A stretch of 62,239 nt of DNA from Pseudomonadota bacterium (GTDB lineage Bacteria; Pseudomonadota; Gammaproteobacteria; Burkholderiales; Burkholderiaceae_C). A program made the translations under genes and the position numbers. The notes beneath the pieces are model-generated. The model was not told the origin of the DNA. It ran no database searches and saw nothing but the letters and a program-made list of their open reading frames with translations. The DNA is taken from positions 1 through 62,239 of the forward strand of contig JAFEEF010000017.1 of NCBI GenBank assembly GCA_018241265.1. Direction: 5' to 3'. Shown piece after piece: positions 18,753-29,290 of the stretch (position 1 is its first letter; every line of letters begins with the position of its first letter).

Positions 18753-21064
18753 CCGACCGCATGCGATCCTCCCGCAGAGCCAAGCACCTCCGTTCATCCC
18801 TGCTCGCCGCTGCCATTGCCACCGCGCTACACGCCGGGTCGGCGTGGGCGGTCGAGCCGTTCGTGCTGAAGGACATCCGCGTCGAAGGGCTGCAGCGCAC
18901 CGACGCCGGCACCGTGTTCGCGTCGCTGCCGTTCCGCGTGGGCGACACCTACACCGACGACAAGGGCGCGGCCGGCCTGCGCGCGCTGTTCGCGACCGGG
19001 CTGTTCAAGGACGTGCGCATCGACGTCGACGGCAACGTGCTCGTCGTCGTCGTCGAGGAGCGGCCCGTCATCGCAAGCATCGATTTCGCCGGCCTGAAGG
19101 AGTTCGACAAGGATCCGTTGCTCAAGTCGCTGCGCGACTTCGGCATCGGCGAAGGCCAGCCGTTCGACAAGGCGCTCGCCGACCGCGCCGAGCAGGAACT
19201 GAAGCGCCAGTACCTGACGCGCAGCCTGTATGCCGCCGAGGTCGTCACGACGGTGACGCCGATCGAGCGCAATCGCGTCAACCTGACCTTCACCGTCACC
19301 GAAGGCTCGCCGTCGAAGATCCGCGAGATCCGCATCGTCGGCAACCATGCGTTCTCGGAAGGCACGCTGAAGGGCCTGTTCGAGCTGAACGACGGCGGCT
19401 GGCTCGACTTCTACACCAAGGCCGACCGGTATTCGCGCGTCAAGCTCGATGCCGATCTCGAGAAGCTGCGCGCCTACTACCAGAACCGCGGCTACCTCGA
19501 ATTCAACGTCGATTCGACGCAGGTCGCGATCTCGCCCGACAAGGAAGAGATCACGATCACGATCAACATCACCGAGGGCCAGGTCTACACCGTCACCGGC
19601 GTCAAGCTCGAGGGCGAATACCTCGGCAAGGAAGACGACTTCAAGACCCTGGTGACGATCAAGCCCGGCGAGCCATACCGCGCCGAGGCGGTGGCCGACA
19701 CGACGAAGAACTTCACCGATCTTTTCGGCACCTTCGGCTATGCGTTCGCGAAGGTCGATGCGCGGCCCGACATCGACCGCGCCACCGGCCGCGTGATGCT
19801 CACGCTGGTATCCGATCCGCAGCGCCGCGTGTACGTGCGCCGCATCAACATCTCGGGCAACACGCGCACTCGCGACGAAGTGATCCGGCGCGAGTTCCGC
19901 CAGTTCGAGTCGTCGTGGTACGACGGCCGCAAAATCAAGCTGTCGCGCGATCGGGTCGACCGGCTCGGCTACTTCACCGAGGTCACCGTCGACACCGCCG
20001 AAGTGCCGGGCTCGCTCGATCAGGTGGACCTGACCTACACGGTGAAGGAAAAGCCGACCGGCAACCTGCAACTGGGCGCCGGCTTCTCGTCCGCCGACCG
20101 CCTGTCGCTGAACGCAGCGATCAAGCAGGACAACATCTTCGGCTCGGGCAACTACCTCGGCCTCGAGGTCGACACGTCGCACTATTCGCGCACGCTGGTG
20201 ATCTCGTCGATCAATCCGTATTTCACCGTCGACGGCATCTCGCGCGCCTACGACATCTACTACCGCACGACCCGCCCGATCAACCCGCAGGGCGAGCAGT
20301 ACGAGCTCGTCACGCCGGGCGCGTCGGTGCGCTTCGGCGTGCCGTTCAGCGAATACGACACGGTGTTCTTCGGCCTCGGCGTCGAGAGCACCGAGATCAC
20401 CGGCGCGACCGCGCTGCCGAACAATTTCTTCCTCTACCGCGAGCAGTTCGGCGATCGAAGCTGGTCGTTGCCGCTGACGATCGGCTGGTCGCGCGACAGC
20501 CGCGACAGCGCGCTGTCGCCGACCGCCGGACGCCTGACGAGCCTGAACCTGGAATTGAGCCCGGCCGGCCAGGCCCGCTATGCGCGTGCCAACGCGCAGC
20601 TGCAGCAGTTCTTTCCATTGCCGCTGCGCTTCACGTTCGCGGTCAACTCTCAGATCGGCTACGGGCTGGGCCTGGGCGATCGTCCCTATCCGATCTTCAA
20701 GAACTTCTATGGCGGCGGCCTCGGTACGGTTCGCGGCTTCGACCAGGGCACGCTCGGTCCGGTCGACGTGACCGGCTCCTACATCGGCGGCAACAAGCGT
20801 CTCAACATCCAGAACCAGCTCTATGTGCCGGTACCGGGCGCCGGCACCGACCGCACGTTCCGGATGTTCGGTTTCGTCGACGTCGGCAATGTCTGGGGCG
20901 AAGGTCAGCACGTCAGCTTCGACAGCCTGCGGGCATCCGCCGGCCTGGGCTTGAGCTGGGTCTCGCCGGTGGGCCCGCTGCAGCTCAGTTATGGCCAGCC
21001 CATCCGCAAGGAGCCTGGCGATAGAATCCAGCGACTTCAATTCCAGATCGGGACCGCGTTCTAA
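18749..21064 (+). CDS. bamA: Outer membrane assembly factor BamA
   Basis: This 771-residue outer-membrane protein is the core of the BAM complex that folds beta-barrel proteins. A signal peptide (ending near SAWA-VEPF) is followed by five POTRA domains, beginning FVLKDIRVEGLQR and reaching about residue 420, then a 16-strand barrel. The conserved loop-6 motif is GTVRGFDQGTLGP, and the protein ends in the barrel signature QFQIGTAF with a terminal Phe. The start overlaps the rseP stop by four bases, and the stop overlaps skp by one. Confidence 0.98.
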   Translation: MTDRMRSSRRAKHLRSSLLAAAIATALHAGSAWAVEPFVLKDIRVEGLQRTDAGTVFASLPFRVGDTYTDDKGAAGLRALFATGLFKDVRIDVDGNVLVVVVEERPVIASIDFAGLKEFDKDPLLKSLRDFGIGEGQPFDKALADRAEQELKRQYLTRSLYAAEVVTTVTPIERNRVNLTFTVTEGSPSKIREIRIVGNHAFSEGTLKGLFELNDGGWLDFYTKADRYSRVKLDADLEKLRAYYQNRGYLEFNVDSTQVAISPDKEEITITINITEGQVYTVTGVKLEGEYLGKEDDFKTLVTIKPGEPYRAEAVADTTKNFTDLFGTFGYAFAKVDARPDIDRATGRVMLTLVSDPQRRVYVRRINISGNTRTRDEVIRREFRQFESSWYDGRKIKLSRDRVDRLGYFTEVTVDTAEVPGSLDQVDLTYTVKEKPTGNLQLGAGFSSADRLSLNAAIKQDNIFGSGNYLGLEVDTSHYSRTLVISSINPYFTVDGISRAYDIYYRTTRPINPQGEQYELVTPGASVRFGVPFSEYDTVFFGLGVESTEITGATALPNNFFLYREQFGDRSWSLPLTIGWSRDSRDSALSPTAGRLTSLNLELSPAGQARYARANAQLQQFFPLPLRFTFAVNSQIGYGLGLGDRPYPIFKNFYGGGLGTVRGFDQGTLGPVDVTGSYIGGNKRLNIQNQLYVPVPGAGTDRTFRMFGFVDVGNVWGEGQHVSFDSLRASAGLGLSWVSPVGPLQLSYGQPIRKEPGDRIQRLQFQIGTAF

Positions 21065-21618
21065 TGGGTAGCTCTTTTGTCAGGTCCGCAGCCGCGGCCG
21101 TGTTGTCGATGGCTGCGGTCGTCGCGGTGCAAGCGCAGGAATTGAAGATCGGCTACGTCAACAGCGATCGCGTGCTGCGCGACGCGGTGCCGGCGAAGGC
21201 GGCGCAGGCCAAGCTCGAGTCCGAGTTCTCCAAGCGCGAGAAGGATCTGGCCGACACGGCCGCCCGGCTGAAGGCGGCGAGCGACAAGCTCGACAAGGAT
21301 GCGCCGACCTTGCCCGAGGCCGAGCGCAGCCGCCGCCAGCGCGATCTGGTCGAACAGGACCGCGACTTCCAGCGCCGTCGCCGCGAGTTCCAGGACGACC
21401 TGACGCAGCGCAAGAACGACGAGCTGTCGTCGGTGATCGAGCGCGCCAACAAGGTCATCAAGTCGATCTTCGAGAGCGAGAAGTACGACCTGATCCTGCA
21501 GGATCCGGTCGTGTTCGCCGGGCCGCGCGTCGATATCACCGACAAGGTGATCAAGGCGCTGAACGCGCAGAGCGCCGGCGCCGCTGCGCCCGCTCCGGCG
21601 CCGGCGCCGTCGAAGTGA
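21064..21618 (+). CDS. skp: Periplasmic chaperone Skp/OmpH
   Basis: This 184-residue periplasmic trimeric chaperone carries unfolded outer-membrane proteins to BamA. A signal peptide (ending VQA-QELK) is followed by [19 protein letters not shown], the Skp N-terminal body, and then a long charged coiled coil (about 50-130) forming the tentacles. It ends in an Ala-Pro tail. TAATG couples it to bamA. Confidence 0.95.
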   Translation: MGSSFVRSAAAAVLSMAAVVAVQAQELKIGYVNSDRVLRDAVPAKAAQAKLESEFSKREKDLADTAARLKAASDKLDKDAPTLPEAERSRRQRDLVEQDRDFQRRRREFQDDLTQRKNDELSSVIERANKVIKSIFESEKYDLILQDPVVFAGPRVDITDKVIKALNAQSAGAAAPAPAPAPSK

Positions 21619-21658
21619 GTCGCTGGAGCGTAGCGACGCTTCGTTCGCGGCCTCTGAA

Positions 21659-22732
21659 TTGACAGCTTCGCCCGTGGTTGCGCTGCGCGAGATCGTCGAG
21701 CAGCTCGGGGGCGAACTGATCGGCGACGGTTCGCTCGCGATCGACTGCATCGAACCGCTCGGCGAAGCCACGGCCGGCGCGATCTCGTTCGTCTCGAACG
21801 CGCGCTATCGCGCCCAGCTTGCCGGCTCGGTCGCCGGTTGCGTCATCGTCGCGCCGTCATTGCGCGACGAAGCCGCAGCGCGCGGCGCGACCATCGTCAC
21901 GCCCGATCCGTATCTGTACTACGCCCGCTTGACGCAGTGGTGGGCTGCGCGCATGCGGCCGGCACGAACGACCGGCGTCCATGCGAGCGCAGTGGTCGAG
22001 TCGTCGGCACGCATCGGCCGCAACGTGTCGATCGGCGCGCTGGCATCGATCGAGGCCGATGCCGTCATCGAGGACGGCGCGACGATAGGCGCGCAATGCC
22101 ACATCGGCCGCGGCGCGCGCATCGGAGCGTCGACCCGGCTGGCCGCGCGGGTGACGGTGCACGACCGCTGCACGGTAGGCCGACGCGGCATCGTGCACAG
22201 CGGCGCGGTGATCGGCGCCGACGGCTTCGGCTTCGCGCCCGACCGCGGCCGCTGGGAGAAGATCGAGCAGCTCGGTGCGGTCGTCATCGGCGACGACGTC
22301 GAGATCGGCGCCAACACCTGCATCGACCGCGGGGCGCTCGGCAACACCGTGATCGCCGACGGCGTCAAGCTCGACAACCTGATCCAGATCGGCCACAACG
22401 TGCGCATCGGCGAGCACACCGCGATCGCCGGCTGCGTTGGCATCGCCGGCAGCGCGGTGATCGGCAGGCACTGCACGATCGGCGGAGCGGGCATGATCGC
22501 GGGGCATCTCGAGATCGTCGACCATGTGCACATCTCGGGCGGCACGCTGGTCAGCCATTCGATCCGCAAGCCGGGCCACTACACCGGTGTGTACCCGATA
22601 GCCGAGAATGCCGCCTGGGTGAAGAATGCCGCCACGCTGCGTCACCTGCACGCGATGCGCGAGCGTTTGCGCGCGCTCGAGGAGAGGCTGCCGGAACCGC
22701 CGCCCCCTCCAGACGATCCTCAACGAGCATGA
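21659..22732 (+). CDS. lpxD: UDP-3-O-acylglucosamine N-acyltransferase
   Basis: This 357-residue enzyme adds the second (N-linked) acyl chain in lipid A synthesis. An N-terminal uridine-binding domain ([15 protein letters not shown]) is followed by left-handed beta-helix hexapeptide repeats with the catalytic His in [13 protein letters not shown]. The C-terminal tail has a run of prolines. The best start is TTG at 21659; a GTG a few codons downstream is possible but would shorten the first strand. No clear Shine-Dalgarno precedes it. Its stop overlaps the fabZ ATG by four bases. Confidence 0.95.
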   Translation: MTASPVVALREIVEQLGGELIGDGSLAIDCIEPLGEATAGAISFVSNARYRAQLAGSVAGCVIVAPSLRDEAAARGATIVTPDPYLYYARLTQWWAARMRPARTTGVHASAVVESSARIGRNVSIGALASIEADAVIEDGATIGAQCHIGRGARIGASTRLAARVTVHDRCTVGRRGIVHSGAVIGADGFGFAPDRGRWEKIEQLGAVVIGDDVEIGANTCIDRGALGNTVIADGVKLDNLIQIGHNVRIGEHTAIAGCVGIAGSAVIGRHCTIGGAGMIAGHLEIVDHVHISGGTLVSHSIRKPGHYTGVYPIAENAAWVKNAATLRHLHAMRERLRALEERLPEPPPPPDDPQRA

Positions 22733-23172
22733 CCATGGACATCCACGCCATCATCCAGCGGTTGCCGCACCGCTATCCGATCCTGCTCGTCGACCGCGTG
22801 CTCGAGATCGACCACGCCAAGCGCATCGTCGCGCTGAAGAACGTGACGATCAACGAACCGTACTTCGTCGGCCACTTTCCGCAGCGCCCGGTGATGCCCG
22901 GCGTGATGATGCTGGAGGCGCTGGCGCAGACCGCCGCGATCCTCGCGTTCGACATCATCGGACCGGAGCGCGGCAAGAACGCGCTGTTCTACTTCGCCGG
23001 CATCGACAATGCGCGCTTCAAGCGCGTCGTCGAACCGGGCGACCAGCTCGTCATGCACGTGACGCTCGAGCGCATGAAGGCCAGCATCGTCAAGTTCAAC
23101 GGCCGCTCGATGGTCGGCGAGCAGTTGGCGGTCGAGGCCGAACTGATGTGCACCATGCGCACGCTGGACTGA
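22729..23172 (+). CDS. fabZ: 3-hydroxyacyl-ACP dehydratase FabZ
   Basis: This 147-residue hot-dog-fold enzyme dehydrates 3-hydroxyacyl-ACP in fatty acid elongation and competes with LpxA/LpxD for hydroxyacyl chains. The catalytic His is in [18 protein letters not shown] and the Glu in [10 protein letters not shown]. The ATG at 22729 overlaps the lpxD stop; a second Met two codons later is a possible start. The stop overlaps lpxA by one base. Confidence 0.97.
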   Translation: MTMDIHAIIQRLPHRYPILLVDRVLEIDHAKRIVALKNVTINEPYFVGHFPQRPVMPGVMMLEALAQTAAILAFDIIGPERGKNALFYFAGIDNARFKRVVEPGDQLVMHVTLERMKASIVKFNGRSMVGEQLAVEAELMCTMRTLD

Positions 23173-23960
23173 TGGCCAACGTCCATCCCACCGCGATCGT
23201 CGAAGCCGGCGCCGAGCTCGACGCGACGGTCGAGATCGGTCCGTATTCGATCGTCCGCTCCGGCGTGACGATAGGCCGCGGCACGAAGGTCGGGCCGCAC
23301 TGCGTGATCGAAGGCCTGACGACGATCGGCGCGGACAACCGCATCTTCCAGTTCTGCTCGCTCGGCGGCGTGCCGCAGGACAAGAAGTACGCCGGCGAGC
23401 CGACGAAGCTCGTGATCGGCGACCGCAACACGATCCGCGAGTACTGCAACTTCAACGTCGGCACCGCGCAGGATGCCGGCGTCACGCGCATCGGCAACGA
23501 CAACTGGCTGATGAACAACGTGCACATCGCGCACGACTGCCAGGTCGGCAACCAGATCATCATCGCCGGCTATGCGGGCCTCGCGGGCCACGTGCATCTG
23601 GACGACTGGGCGATCGTCGGCGCGCAGTCCGGCGTGCATCAGTTCGGCCGCGTCGGCGCGCATGCGTTCATCGGCTTCCAGAGCCACGTGTCGCAGGACG
23701 TGCCGCCGTTCATGATGGTCGAGGGCTATCCGCTCACGGTACGCGGCTACAACATCGAGGGGCTGCGCCGGCGCGGCTGGACGACCGAACGGCTCGCCGC
23801 GGTCAAGCAGATGCACCGGCTGCTGTACCGCGAGGGCAAGTCGCTGGAGCAGGCGCGGATCGCGATCGCCGAGCTGGCGACGCAGGTTCCCGAAGCCGCC
23901 GCCGACGTCGCGCTGATGACGACGTTCATCGCGCAGGCCAGGCGCGGTATCGCGAGATGA
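23172..23960 (+). CDS. lpxA: UDP-N-acetylglucosamine O-acyltransferase
   Basis: This 262-residue trimeric left-handed beta-helix enzyme performs the first step of lipid A synthesis. Hexapeptide repeats begin at [20 protein letters not shown], and the catalytic His is in [13 protein letters not shown]. The C-terminal helical domain ([20 protein letters not shown]) is typical. It is coupled to fabZ by TGATG. A 66-base gap without obvious signals separates it from lpxB. Confidence 0.98.
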   Translation: MANVHPTAIVEAGAELDATVEIGPYSIVRSGVTIGRGTKVGPHCVIEGLTTIGADNRIFQFCSLGGVPQDKKYAGEPTKLVIGDRNTIREYCNFNVGTAQDAGVTRIGNDNWLMNNVHIAHDCQVGNQIIIAGYAGLAGHVHLDDWAIVGAQSGVHQFGRVGAHAFIGFQSHVSQDVPPFMMVEGYPLTVRGYNIEGLRRRGWTTERLAAVKQMHRLLYREGKSLEQARIAIAELATQVPEAAADVALMTTFIAQARRGIAR

Positions 23961-24026
23961 GGGTCCTTCGTCTTCGCCGCACGCCGAACCGCCGCGTGCG
24001 CGTCCCCGGGCCGGTGAGCTGCTGAC

Positions 24027-25184
24027 GTGCCGATCCCGCAGACCGCAGGGCCGCGCTTCGGCATCGTGGCCGGAGAAGCCTCGGGCGACCTGCTCGCCGG
24101 GCTCCTGCTCGGCGGCCTGAACGCGCGTTGGCCGGACCTGCGCGCGTTCGGCATGGGCGGTCCGCAGATGGCGGCGCAGGGCTTCGACGTACGCTGGCCG
24201 CACACGCGCCTGTCCGTCAACGGCTATGCGGACGTGCTGCGCCGCTACCGCGAGCTGTCCGGCCTGCGCAACGAGATCGCTGCGCACATGCTGAAGGAGC
24301 GGCCCGACGTCTACATCGGCGTCGACGCGCCCGACTTCAACCTCGAGATCGAGCTGCGCCTGAAGACCCACGGCATCAAGACGATCCACTTCGTCAGTCC
24401 GTCGATCTGGGCCTGGCGCGGCAAGCGGGTCGAGAAGATCCGGCGCGCCACCGACCTCGTGCTGTGCGTGTTCCCGTTCGAGCCGGCGATCTATGCGAAG
24501 CAGGGTGCTGCGGCGACCTACGTTGGCCATCCGCTCGCCGACGCGATCCCGCTCGACGTGCCGCACGCCGAGAGCCGCGCGACCCTCGGCTATGCGCCGG
24601 ACGACACGGTGGTCGCGGTTCTTCCCGGCAGCCGGCGTGCCGAGATCCAGTACATCGCGCCGCGCCTGCTTGCTGCCGCGGCGCTGATGGCGCGCCGGCG
24701 TCCGGGGCTGCGCTTCGTGTTGCCGGTCGTGCCCGGCATGCGCCACCTGGTCGAGCCGGTGCGGCGGCAACATGCGCCGGACCTCGACCTGACGATCCTC
24801 GACGGCCGCTCGCACGAGGCGCTCGCGGCCTGCGACGTCGCGCTCGTCGCCAGCGGCACCGCGACGCTCGAAGCCGCGCTCTTCAAGCGGCCGATGGTGA
24901 TCACCTATGCCTTGCACTCGCTCAACTGGCATATAGTGAAACGCATGAAATACCAGCCCTGGATCGGGCTGCCCAACATCCTGCTCGAAGACTTCGCAGT
25001 GCCCGAACTGCTGCAGCGCGAGGCCACGCCCGAACGCATCGCCGCCGCCGGCTTCGCGTGGCTCGACGATCCGGCCGGCTGCGCGGCGCTCGCCGCGCGC
25101 TTCCAGGCGCTCCATCTGCAACTGCGGCGCGATACCGCCAAGGTCGCCACCGATGCCATCGAAGCCACGCTCGCGGCGTCGTGA
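24027..25184 (+). CDS. lpxB: Lipid-A-disaccharide synthase
   Basis: This 385-residue GT-B-type glycosyltransferase joins UDP-diacylglucosamine and lipid X. Typical segments are [49 protein letters not shown] and [12 protein letters not shown]. The start is GTG (24027). Its end overlaps rnhB by 32 bases in another frame, a conserved arrangement in this cluster. Confidence 0.97.
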   Translation: MPIPQTAGPRFGIVAGEASGDLLAGLLLGGLNARWPDLRAFGMGGPQMAAQGFDVRWPHTRLSVNGYADVLRRYRELSGLRNEIAAHMLKERPDVYIGVDAPDFNLEIELRLKTHGIKTIHFVSPSIWAWRGKRVEKIRRATDLVLCVFPFEPAIYAKQGAAATYVGHPLADAIPLDVPHAESRATLGYAPDDTVVAVLPGSRRAEIQYIAPRLLAAAALMARRRPGLRFVLPVVPGMRHLVEPVRRQHAPDLDLTILDGRSHEALAACDVALVASGTATLEAALFKRPMVITYALHSLNWHIVKRMKYQPWIGLPNILLEDFAVPELLQREATPERIAAAGFAWLDDPAGCAALAARFQALHLQLRRDTAKVATDAIEATLAAS

Positions 25185-25779
25185 ACGCGTCCGGATCACG
25201 CTGACCGGCCTGCTCGCCGGCATCGACGAGGCCGGTCGCGGGCCGCTCGCCGGGCCGGTGGTCGCCGCGGCGGTGATGCTCGACGACACCAAGCGCATCC
25301 GCGGCCTGGCCGACTCCAAGGTGCTGACCGCGCGCACGCGCGAGCGCCTCTACGACGAGATCCGCGCCAGGGCGCTGTGCTGCGCGGTCGGTGTCGCGAG
25401 CGTCGAGGAGATCGATGCGATCAACATCCTGCAGGCGACGATGCTCGCGATGCAGCGCGCGGTCGATGGGCTGCGCCTGCGGCCGCACGGCGTGCTGGTC
25501 GACGGCAACCGCCTGCCGACGCTGACGATGCCGGGCCAGGCGATCGTCGACGGCGACGCGAAGGTCGCGGCGATCTCGGCCGCATCGATCGTCGCGAAGG
25601 TGCATCGCGACCGGCTCTGCCTCGAGCTCCACGAGCAGCATCCGCAGTACGGCTTCGACGCGCACAAGGGCTATGCGACGCGGGCGCATCTCGAGGCGTT
25701 GCGCAGCCATGGTGCCTGCGTGCACCACCGCCGCAGCTTCGCGCCGGTGCGCGAGCTGCTGGCGGCGCGCGTGTTCTGA
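25153..25779 (+). CDS. rnhB: Ribonuclease HII
   Basis: This 208-residue enzyme nicks RNA in RNA-DNA hybrids and removes misincorporated ribonucleotides. The catalytic acidic set is visible in [19 protein letters not shown] (DE), VDGNRLP and [10 protein letters not shown]. The N-terminal 15 residues are basic and may be partly artefactual. A later in-frame start would remove the overlap with lpxB. Confidence 0.96.
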   Translation: MPSKPRSRRRERVRITLTGLLAGIDEAGRGPLAGPVVAAAVMLDDTKRIRGLADSKVLTARTRERLYDEIRARALCCAVGVASVEEIDAINILQATMLAMQRAVDGLRLRPHGVLVDGNRLPTLTMPGQAIVDGDAKVAAISAASIVAKVHRDRLCLELHEQHPQYGFDAHKGYATRAHLEALRSHGACVHHRRSFAPVRELLAARVF

Positions 25780-25782
25780 ACG

Positions 25783-26604
25783 ATGGCCGAGGCTGCAACC
25801 CCTCGGCACGTCACGTCGCGCGACAACCCGCTGCTGGTGCGGCTGCGCAAGCTCGCGAGCGATCCGGGCGCCTATCGCCGCACCGGCCTGATCTGGATCG
25901 AAGGCGAGCACTTGTGCGCGGCCTTGGTCGCGCGCGGCGGCCGGCCCGAGCAGGCCGTCGTGACGCGCAGCGCGTGGGAGTCGCAGCCGGGCCTGCACGG
26001 CCTGGCGCGCCGTGCGGCGACGGTCGTCGTAGTCGAGGATGCGCTGATGGCCACGCTCGGTACGCTCGAGTCGCCGGCGCCGATCGGCTTCGTGGTCGCG
26101 TGGCCCGGCGCGGCGGCATTGGTGCCCGGGCGGCCGAGCGTCGTGCTCGATCGCGTGCAGGACGCCGGCAATGTCGGCGCCATCGTGCGCAGCGCGGCGG
26201 CCTTCGGCGTCACGCAGGTGATCGCGCTGAAGGGCAGCGCCGCGCTCTGGTCGCCCAAGGTGCTGCGCGCCGGCATGGGGGCGCACTTCGCGCTGCATCT
26301 CGTCGAAGCGGCCGAAGCGGACGCGCTCGATGCCATCGGCGTGCCGCTGATCGCGACGAGCTCGCATGCGGTCGATGTCCTGCAGTCGGCCGAGCTGCCG
26401 TGGCCCTGCGGCTGGGTCTTCGGTCACGAAGGGCAGGGCATCGCCGGGCGCCTGCTGCAGCGCTGCGCGCGGACGCTGCGCATCGCGCAGCCGGGCGGCG
26501 AGGAGTCGCTCAACGTGGCGGCTGCTGCGGCAGTGTGCCTCTACGAGTCGACGCGTCGCCGCGTGACGCTTCCGCCAGCAGCGCCTCGGCCTTCGAGCGC
26601 GTGA
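25783..26604 (+). CDS. SpoU/TrmH-family RNA 2'-O-methyltransferase
   Basis: This 273-residue SPOUT enzyme is likely to methylate a ribose in 23S rRNA or tRNA using S-adenosylmethionine. Motif 1 is VVLDRVQDAGNVGAIVRSAAAFG, motif 2 WVFGHEGQGI, and motif 3 the knot segment RIAQPGGEESLNVAAAAAV. An N-terminal substrate-binding domain (RDNPLLVRLRKLASD) is present. The exact target cannot be told. Its last 95 bases overlap tail-to-tail with the end of the kinase gene on the other strand. Confidence 0.93.
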   Translation: MAEAATPRHVTSRDNPLLVRLRKLASDPGAYRRTGLIWIEGEHLCAALVARGGRPEQAVVTRSAWESQPGLHGLARRAATVVVVEDALMATLGTLESPAPIGFVVAWPGAAALVPGRPSVVLDRVQDAGNVGAIVRSAAAFGVTQVIALKGSAALWSPKVLRAGMGAHFALHLVEAAEADALDAIGVPLIATSSHAVDVLQSAELPWPCGWVFGHEGQGIAGRLLQRCARTLRIAQPGGEESLNVAAAAAVCLYESTRRRVTLPPAAPRPSSA

Positions 26605-29290
26605 CGTAGGCGCCGTCGTCGCGCGGCGCGAGTCCGTCGAGCGCGTGCTGCAACAGCAGGCGCGCATCGGCCGCGCGGCCTTGCGCAAGCGCCGCGCGGC
26701 CGCGCTGGTAGTCGATCAACGCCGGCCAGTCGGGCTGCTGCTCGGCGACGTCGAGGCTCTCGGCATCGAGCCCGTCGAGCAGCGGCGCGGCTTCGGCGGC
26801 GCGTCCGAGGTCGAGCAGGCTGCTCGCGAGCAGATAGCGCACCTCCTGCAGGCGCGGGTCGTCGACGGGATCGCCGGCGGCGACGCGTTGCCGCACGTCG
26901 CGCAGGATGGCGGCCGCTTCTGCCGGTCGGCCGGCATAGAGGCGCACGATGCCGAGATTGGTCTGCACGCCGAGCGTGGCCGCGGCGTTCTCGCCCAGCA
27001 GCGCCGCATAGCCGCGCCGTACCGTGGACCATTCGTCCCAGGCGCGGTCGTAGGCCTGATCGTCGAGGTGGACCGCAGCCAGCAGGTCGGTCGCCGTCAA
27101 GGTCATGCGATGGCCAGGGCCGAGCCGCGCCGCGAGTCCGCTGGCGCCCTGCTGAAGCATCGCGATCGCGTCGGCGCGGCGCTGCTGCAGGCCGAGCGCC
27201 CGGCCGAGGCCGACCATCGTGTAGTACGTCCTCGCATGGTTCGCGCCGCGCATCGCGGTCTGGCTGGCCAGCAGCGCGCGGAACTGCGCCTCGCCGGCCT
27301 GCCATTCGCCCGCCATCACGAGGTTGTCGCCGAGCGCGTAGGCGATTTTGTCGCGCCACGGCTCGTCCGCCTCGGACAGCGGCTCGACCAGCGACCAGGC
27401 CTCGCGCAGCATGGCAACGCCCTGCTTCAGCGCGTCCTTGCCGTCGAGCAGCCATGAGCGCACGAAGAGCAGCCGGGCGCGCAGGCTGGGCGACCGGCTG
27501 GCCGCGGGGCCGGCATCGCGATCGATCTGCTCGACGAGCCGCTGCGCTTCGGTACTGCGCGACAGCTGGACGAGATCGAGCGCCAGCCGCAACCGCACCT
27601 GCTGCACCTGGGCGAGGTCGGCGTCCGGTGCGGCCGCGTAGGCGTCGAGCGCACGCTGCCCTTCGACGGCCGAGTCCTGCGCGCGCGACAGCTCGGAGTA
27701 GGCGTTCTGCATCGCCTGGTGCAAGCCGCCGCGCACGGCCGGTGCAGCGCCCGCGAAGCGCGCGTCGATGCCGGCCGCCGCATGCGCGAGCGCATCCGCG
27801 ACGGTGATGTCGGCGCGGCCCGCGGCCGCCGGGTTGGCGGCACCGATCAGATCGTCCTGCAGCACCTGATTCAGCGCCTCGACCAGCGTGAGCTGCTGGG
27901 CGAGCGCATGGGCGCTGCGCCGTTCGCTCGCGTAGAGCCACAGGCTCAGGGCCAGGCCGGCGACCAGCGCGCAGGCGGCCGCGGCGATCCACGGTGCGCG
28001 GGCCCTGCTGCGTGTCATCGCGAGCTCGGCCTGCGCGGCGCGCGCCGCATCGGCCGCATGCTGCTGCTCGGCGCTGCGTCGTCGATCGAGGGTGCGCAGC
28101 CGCTCGGCGAGCTGCGCCGCCGATGCGAGCCGGTGCGCCGGATCGGTATCGGTGGCCCGCGCGATGTCGTCACGCAGCAGCGGATCGGCGATGTCGCGTT
28201 CCCAGCCGGGCGCGAGCAATCGGCCGAGGTCGCCGACGACGAGCTGGTAGAGGATCACGCCGAGCGCGTAGACGTCGCTCTGCGTCGACGGCGCCGCTCC
28301 GGCGATCAGCTCGGGGGCGAGATAGAACGGCGTGCCCGAGCTCGAGTCGGCGCCCACGGCAGTGGCCAGGCTCAAGCCCAGGCGCGTGATCTGCAGCGCC
28401 TCCAGCCTGCCCGGCTCCAGCAGGCGGCCGCTGCCGAAGTCGGTCAGCCGCACCTGCCAGCCGTCGCCGCGCGGCGCGACGAGCACGTTGGCCGGCTTCA
28501 GGTCCTTGTGCAGCACCGCGACGCTGTGCGCCGCCGCGACCGCATCGGCGAGCTGCAGCATCAAGGCCACGCGCGCTTCGATCGGCGTCGCCGCGAGCCG
28601 CGTGCCGTCGCCCGCGGGTACGACGGCCCAGGCCGACAGGCTGTCGCCGCCATAGGCGCATTCGAGGAAGCACGGCGGATGCTCGAGGTTGCTGTCGAGG
28701 ATGCGTGCGATGTCCTCGCGCGGTCCGAGGCTGGCCTGCAGCACGCGGAACAGCATCAGCTCGCGCTTCAGCTCGGCGAGCCGTTCGCCGTTCAGCGCGA
28801 ACTTGTAGACCCGCACGTCGCCGGTCTTCGCATGGCGCGCCAGCCAGGTCTCGCTGGTGTGCGAGGTACCGAGCGGCGTCGCGAGCACATAGTGCTCGCG
28901 TCCCGGTACCGGCATACCGGCCGCGAGGTCGAGCGCGCTCGCATACCGGCGGCCGACGGCGATGCGCTCGACCGGGCCTTCGAGCCGATAGCCTTGCCGC
29001 GGCACCGTCACGATGCGCCGCCCGGCCTCGTCGCCGAGCGCGCCGCGCAGCTTCGAGATCGCGTTGGCCAGCACGTTCTCGACCGTCACGGCGCGCTCGC
29101 CCCAGACCTCGCGGTACAGCCGCTCGCGCGGGATCACCTCGTCGGGCGTCGCCAGCAGCAGCGCCAGCAGCTGCAACGGCTTCTGCTGCACGTCGACGGC
29201 GACACCGTCCACGCGCAGCTCGAAGCGCAGCTCGTCGAACTCGGCATTGGCGTATCGGTAGCGATACAGCGCCGGACGATGGTCGTCCAT
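26510..29290 (-). CDS. Winged-helix / Ser-Thr protein kinase / TPR fusion regulator
   Basis: This 926-residue protein joins three modules. Residues 1-110 are an OmpR-type winged helix (LLALLLATPDEVIPRERLYR, VTVENVLANAISKLR, RIVTVPRQGYRL). Residues 150-435 are a Hanks-type kinase with the ATP Lys in VRVYKFAL, the catalytic loop VLHKDLKPANVLV (HKD for HRD), TDFGSG and YLAPEL. The usual Gly-rich loop is poor (ATPLGTSHTSETWLA). A transmembrane helix (about 440-460) follows, then TPR-like helical repeats. The DNA-binding and kinase domains would be cytoplasmic and the repeats periplasmic. The ATG at 29290 follows GGGGAGAG. The substrate and DNA target are unknown. Confidence 0.9.
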   Translation of the reverse strand: MDDHRPALYRYRYANAEFDELRFELRVDGVAVDVQQKPLQLLALLLATPDEVIPRERLYREVWGERAVTVENVLANAISKLRGALGDEAGRRIVTVPRQGYRLEGPVERIAVGRRYASALDLAAGMPVPGREHYVLATPLGTSHTSETWLARHAKTGDVRVYKFALNGERLAELKRELMLFRVLQASLGPREDIARILDSNLEHPPCFLECAYGGDSLSAWAVVPAGDGTRLAATPIEARVALMLQLADAVAAAHSVAVLHKDLKPANVLVAPRGDGWQVRLTDFGSGRLLEPGRLEALQITRLGLSLATAVGADSSSGTPFYLAPELIAGAAPSTQSDVYALGVILYQLVVGDLGRLLAPGWERDIADPLLRDDIARATDTDPAHRLASAAQLAERLRTLDRRRSAEQQHAADAARAAQAELAMTRSRARAPWIAAAACALVAGLALSLWLYASERRSAHALAQQLTLVEALNQVLQDDLIGAANPAAAGRADITVADALAHAAAGIDARFAGAAPAVRGGLHQAMQNAYSELSRAQDSAVEGQRALDAYAAAPDADLAQVQQVRLRLALDLVQLSRSTEAQRLVEQIDRDAGPAASRSPSLRARLLFVRSWLLDGKDALKQGVAMLREAWSLVEPLSEADEPWRDKIAYALGDNLVMAGEWQAGEAQFRALLASQTAMRGANHARTYYTMVGLGRALGLQQRRADAIAMLQQGASGLAARLGPGHRMTLTATDLLAAVHLDDQAYDRAWDEWSTVRRGYAALLGENAAATLGVQTNLGIVRLYAGRPAEAAAILRDVRQRVAAGDPVDDPRLQEVRYLLASSLLDLGRAAEAAPLLDGLDAESLDVAEQQPDWPALIDYQRGRAALAQGRAADARLLLQHALDGLAPRDDGAYVTRSKAEALLAEASRGDASTRRGTLPQQPPR

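Noticed and set aside
18827-21040. Long open frame antisense to bamA
   Set aside because: High GC leaves the opposite strand open. The translation is Arg/Asp/Leu-rich without motifs and lies fully under a certain gene.
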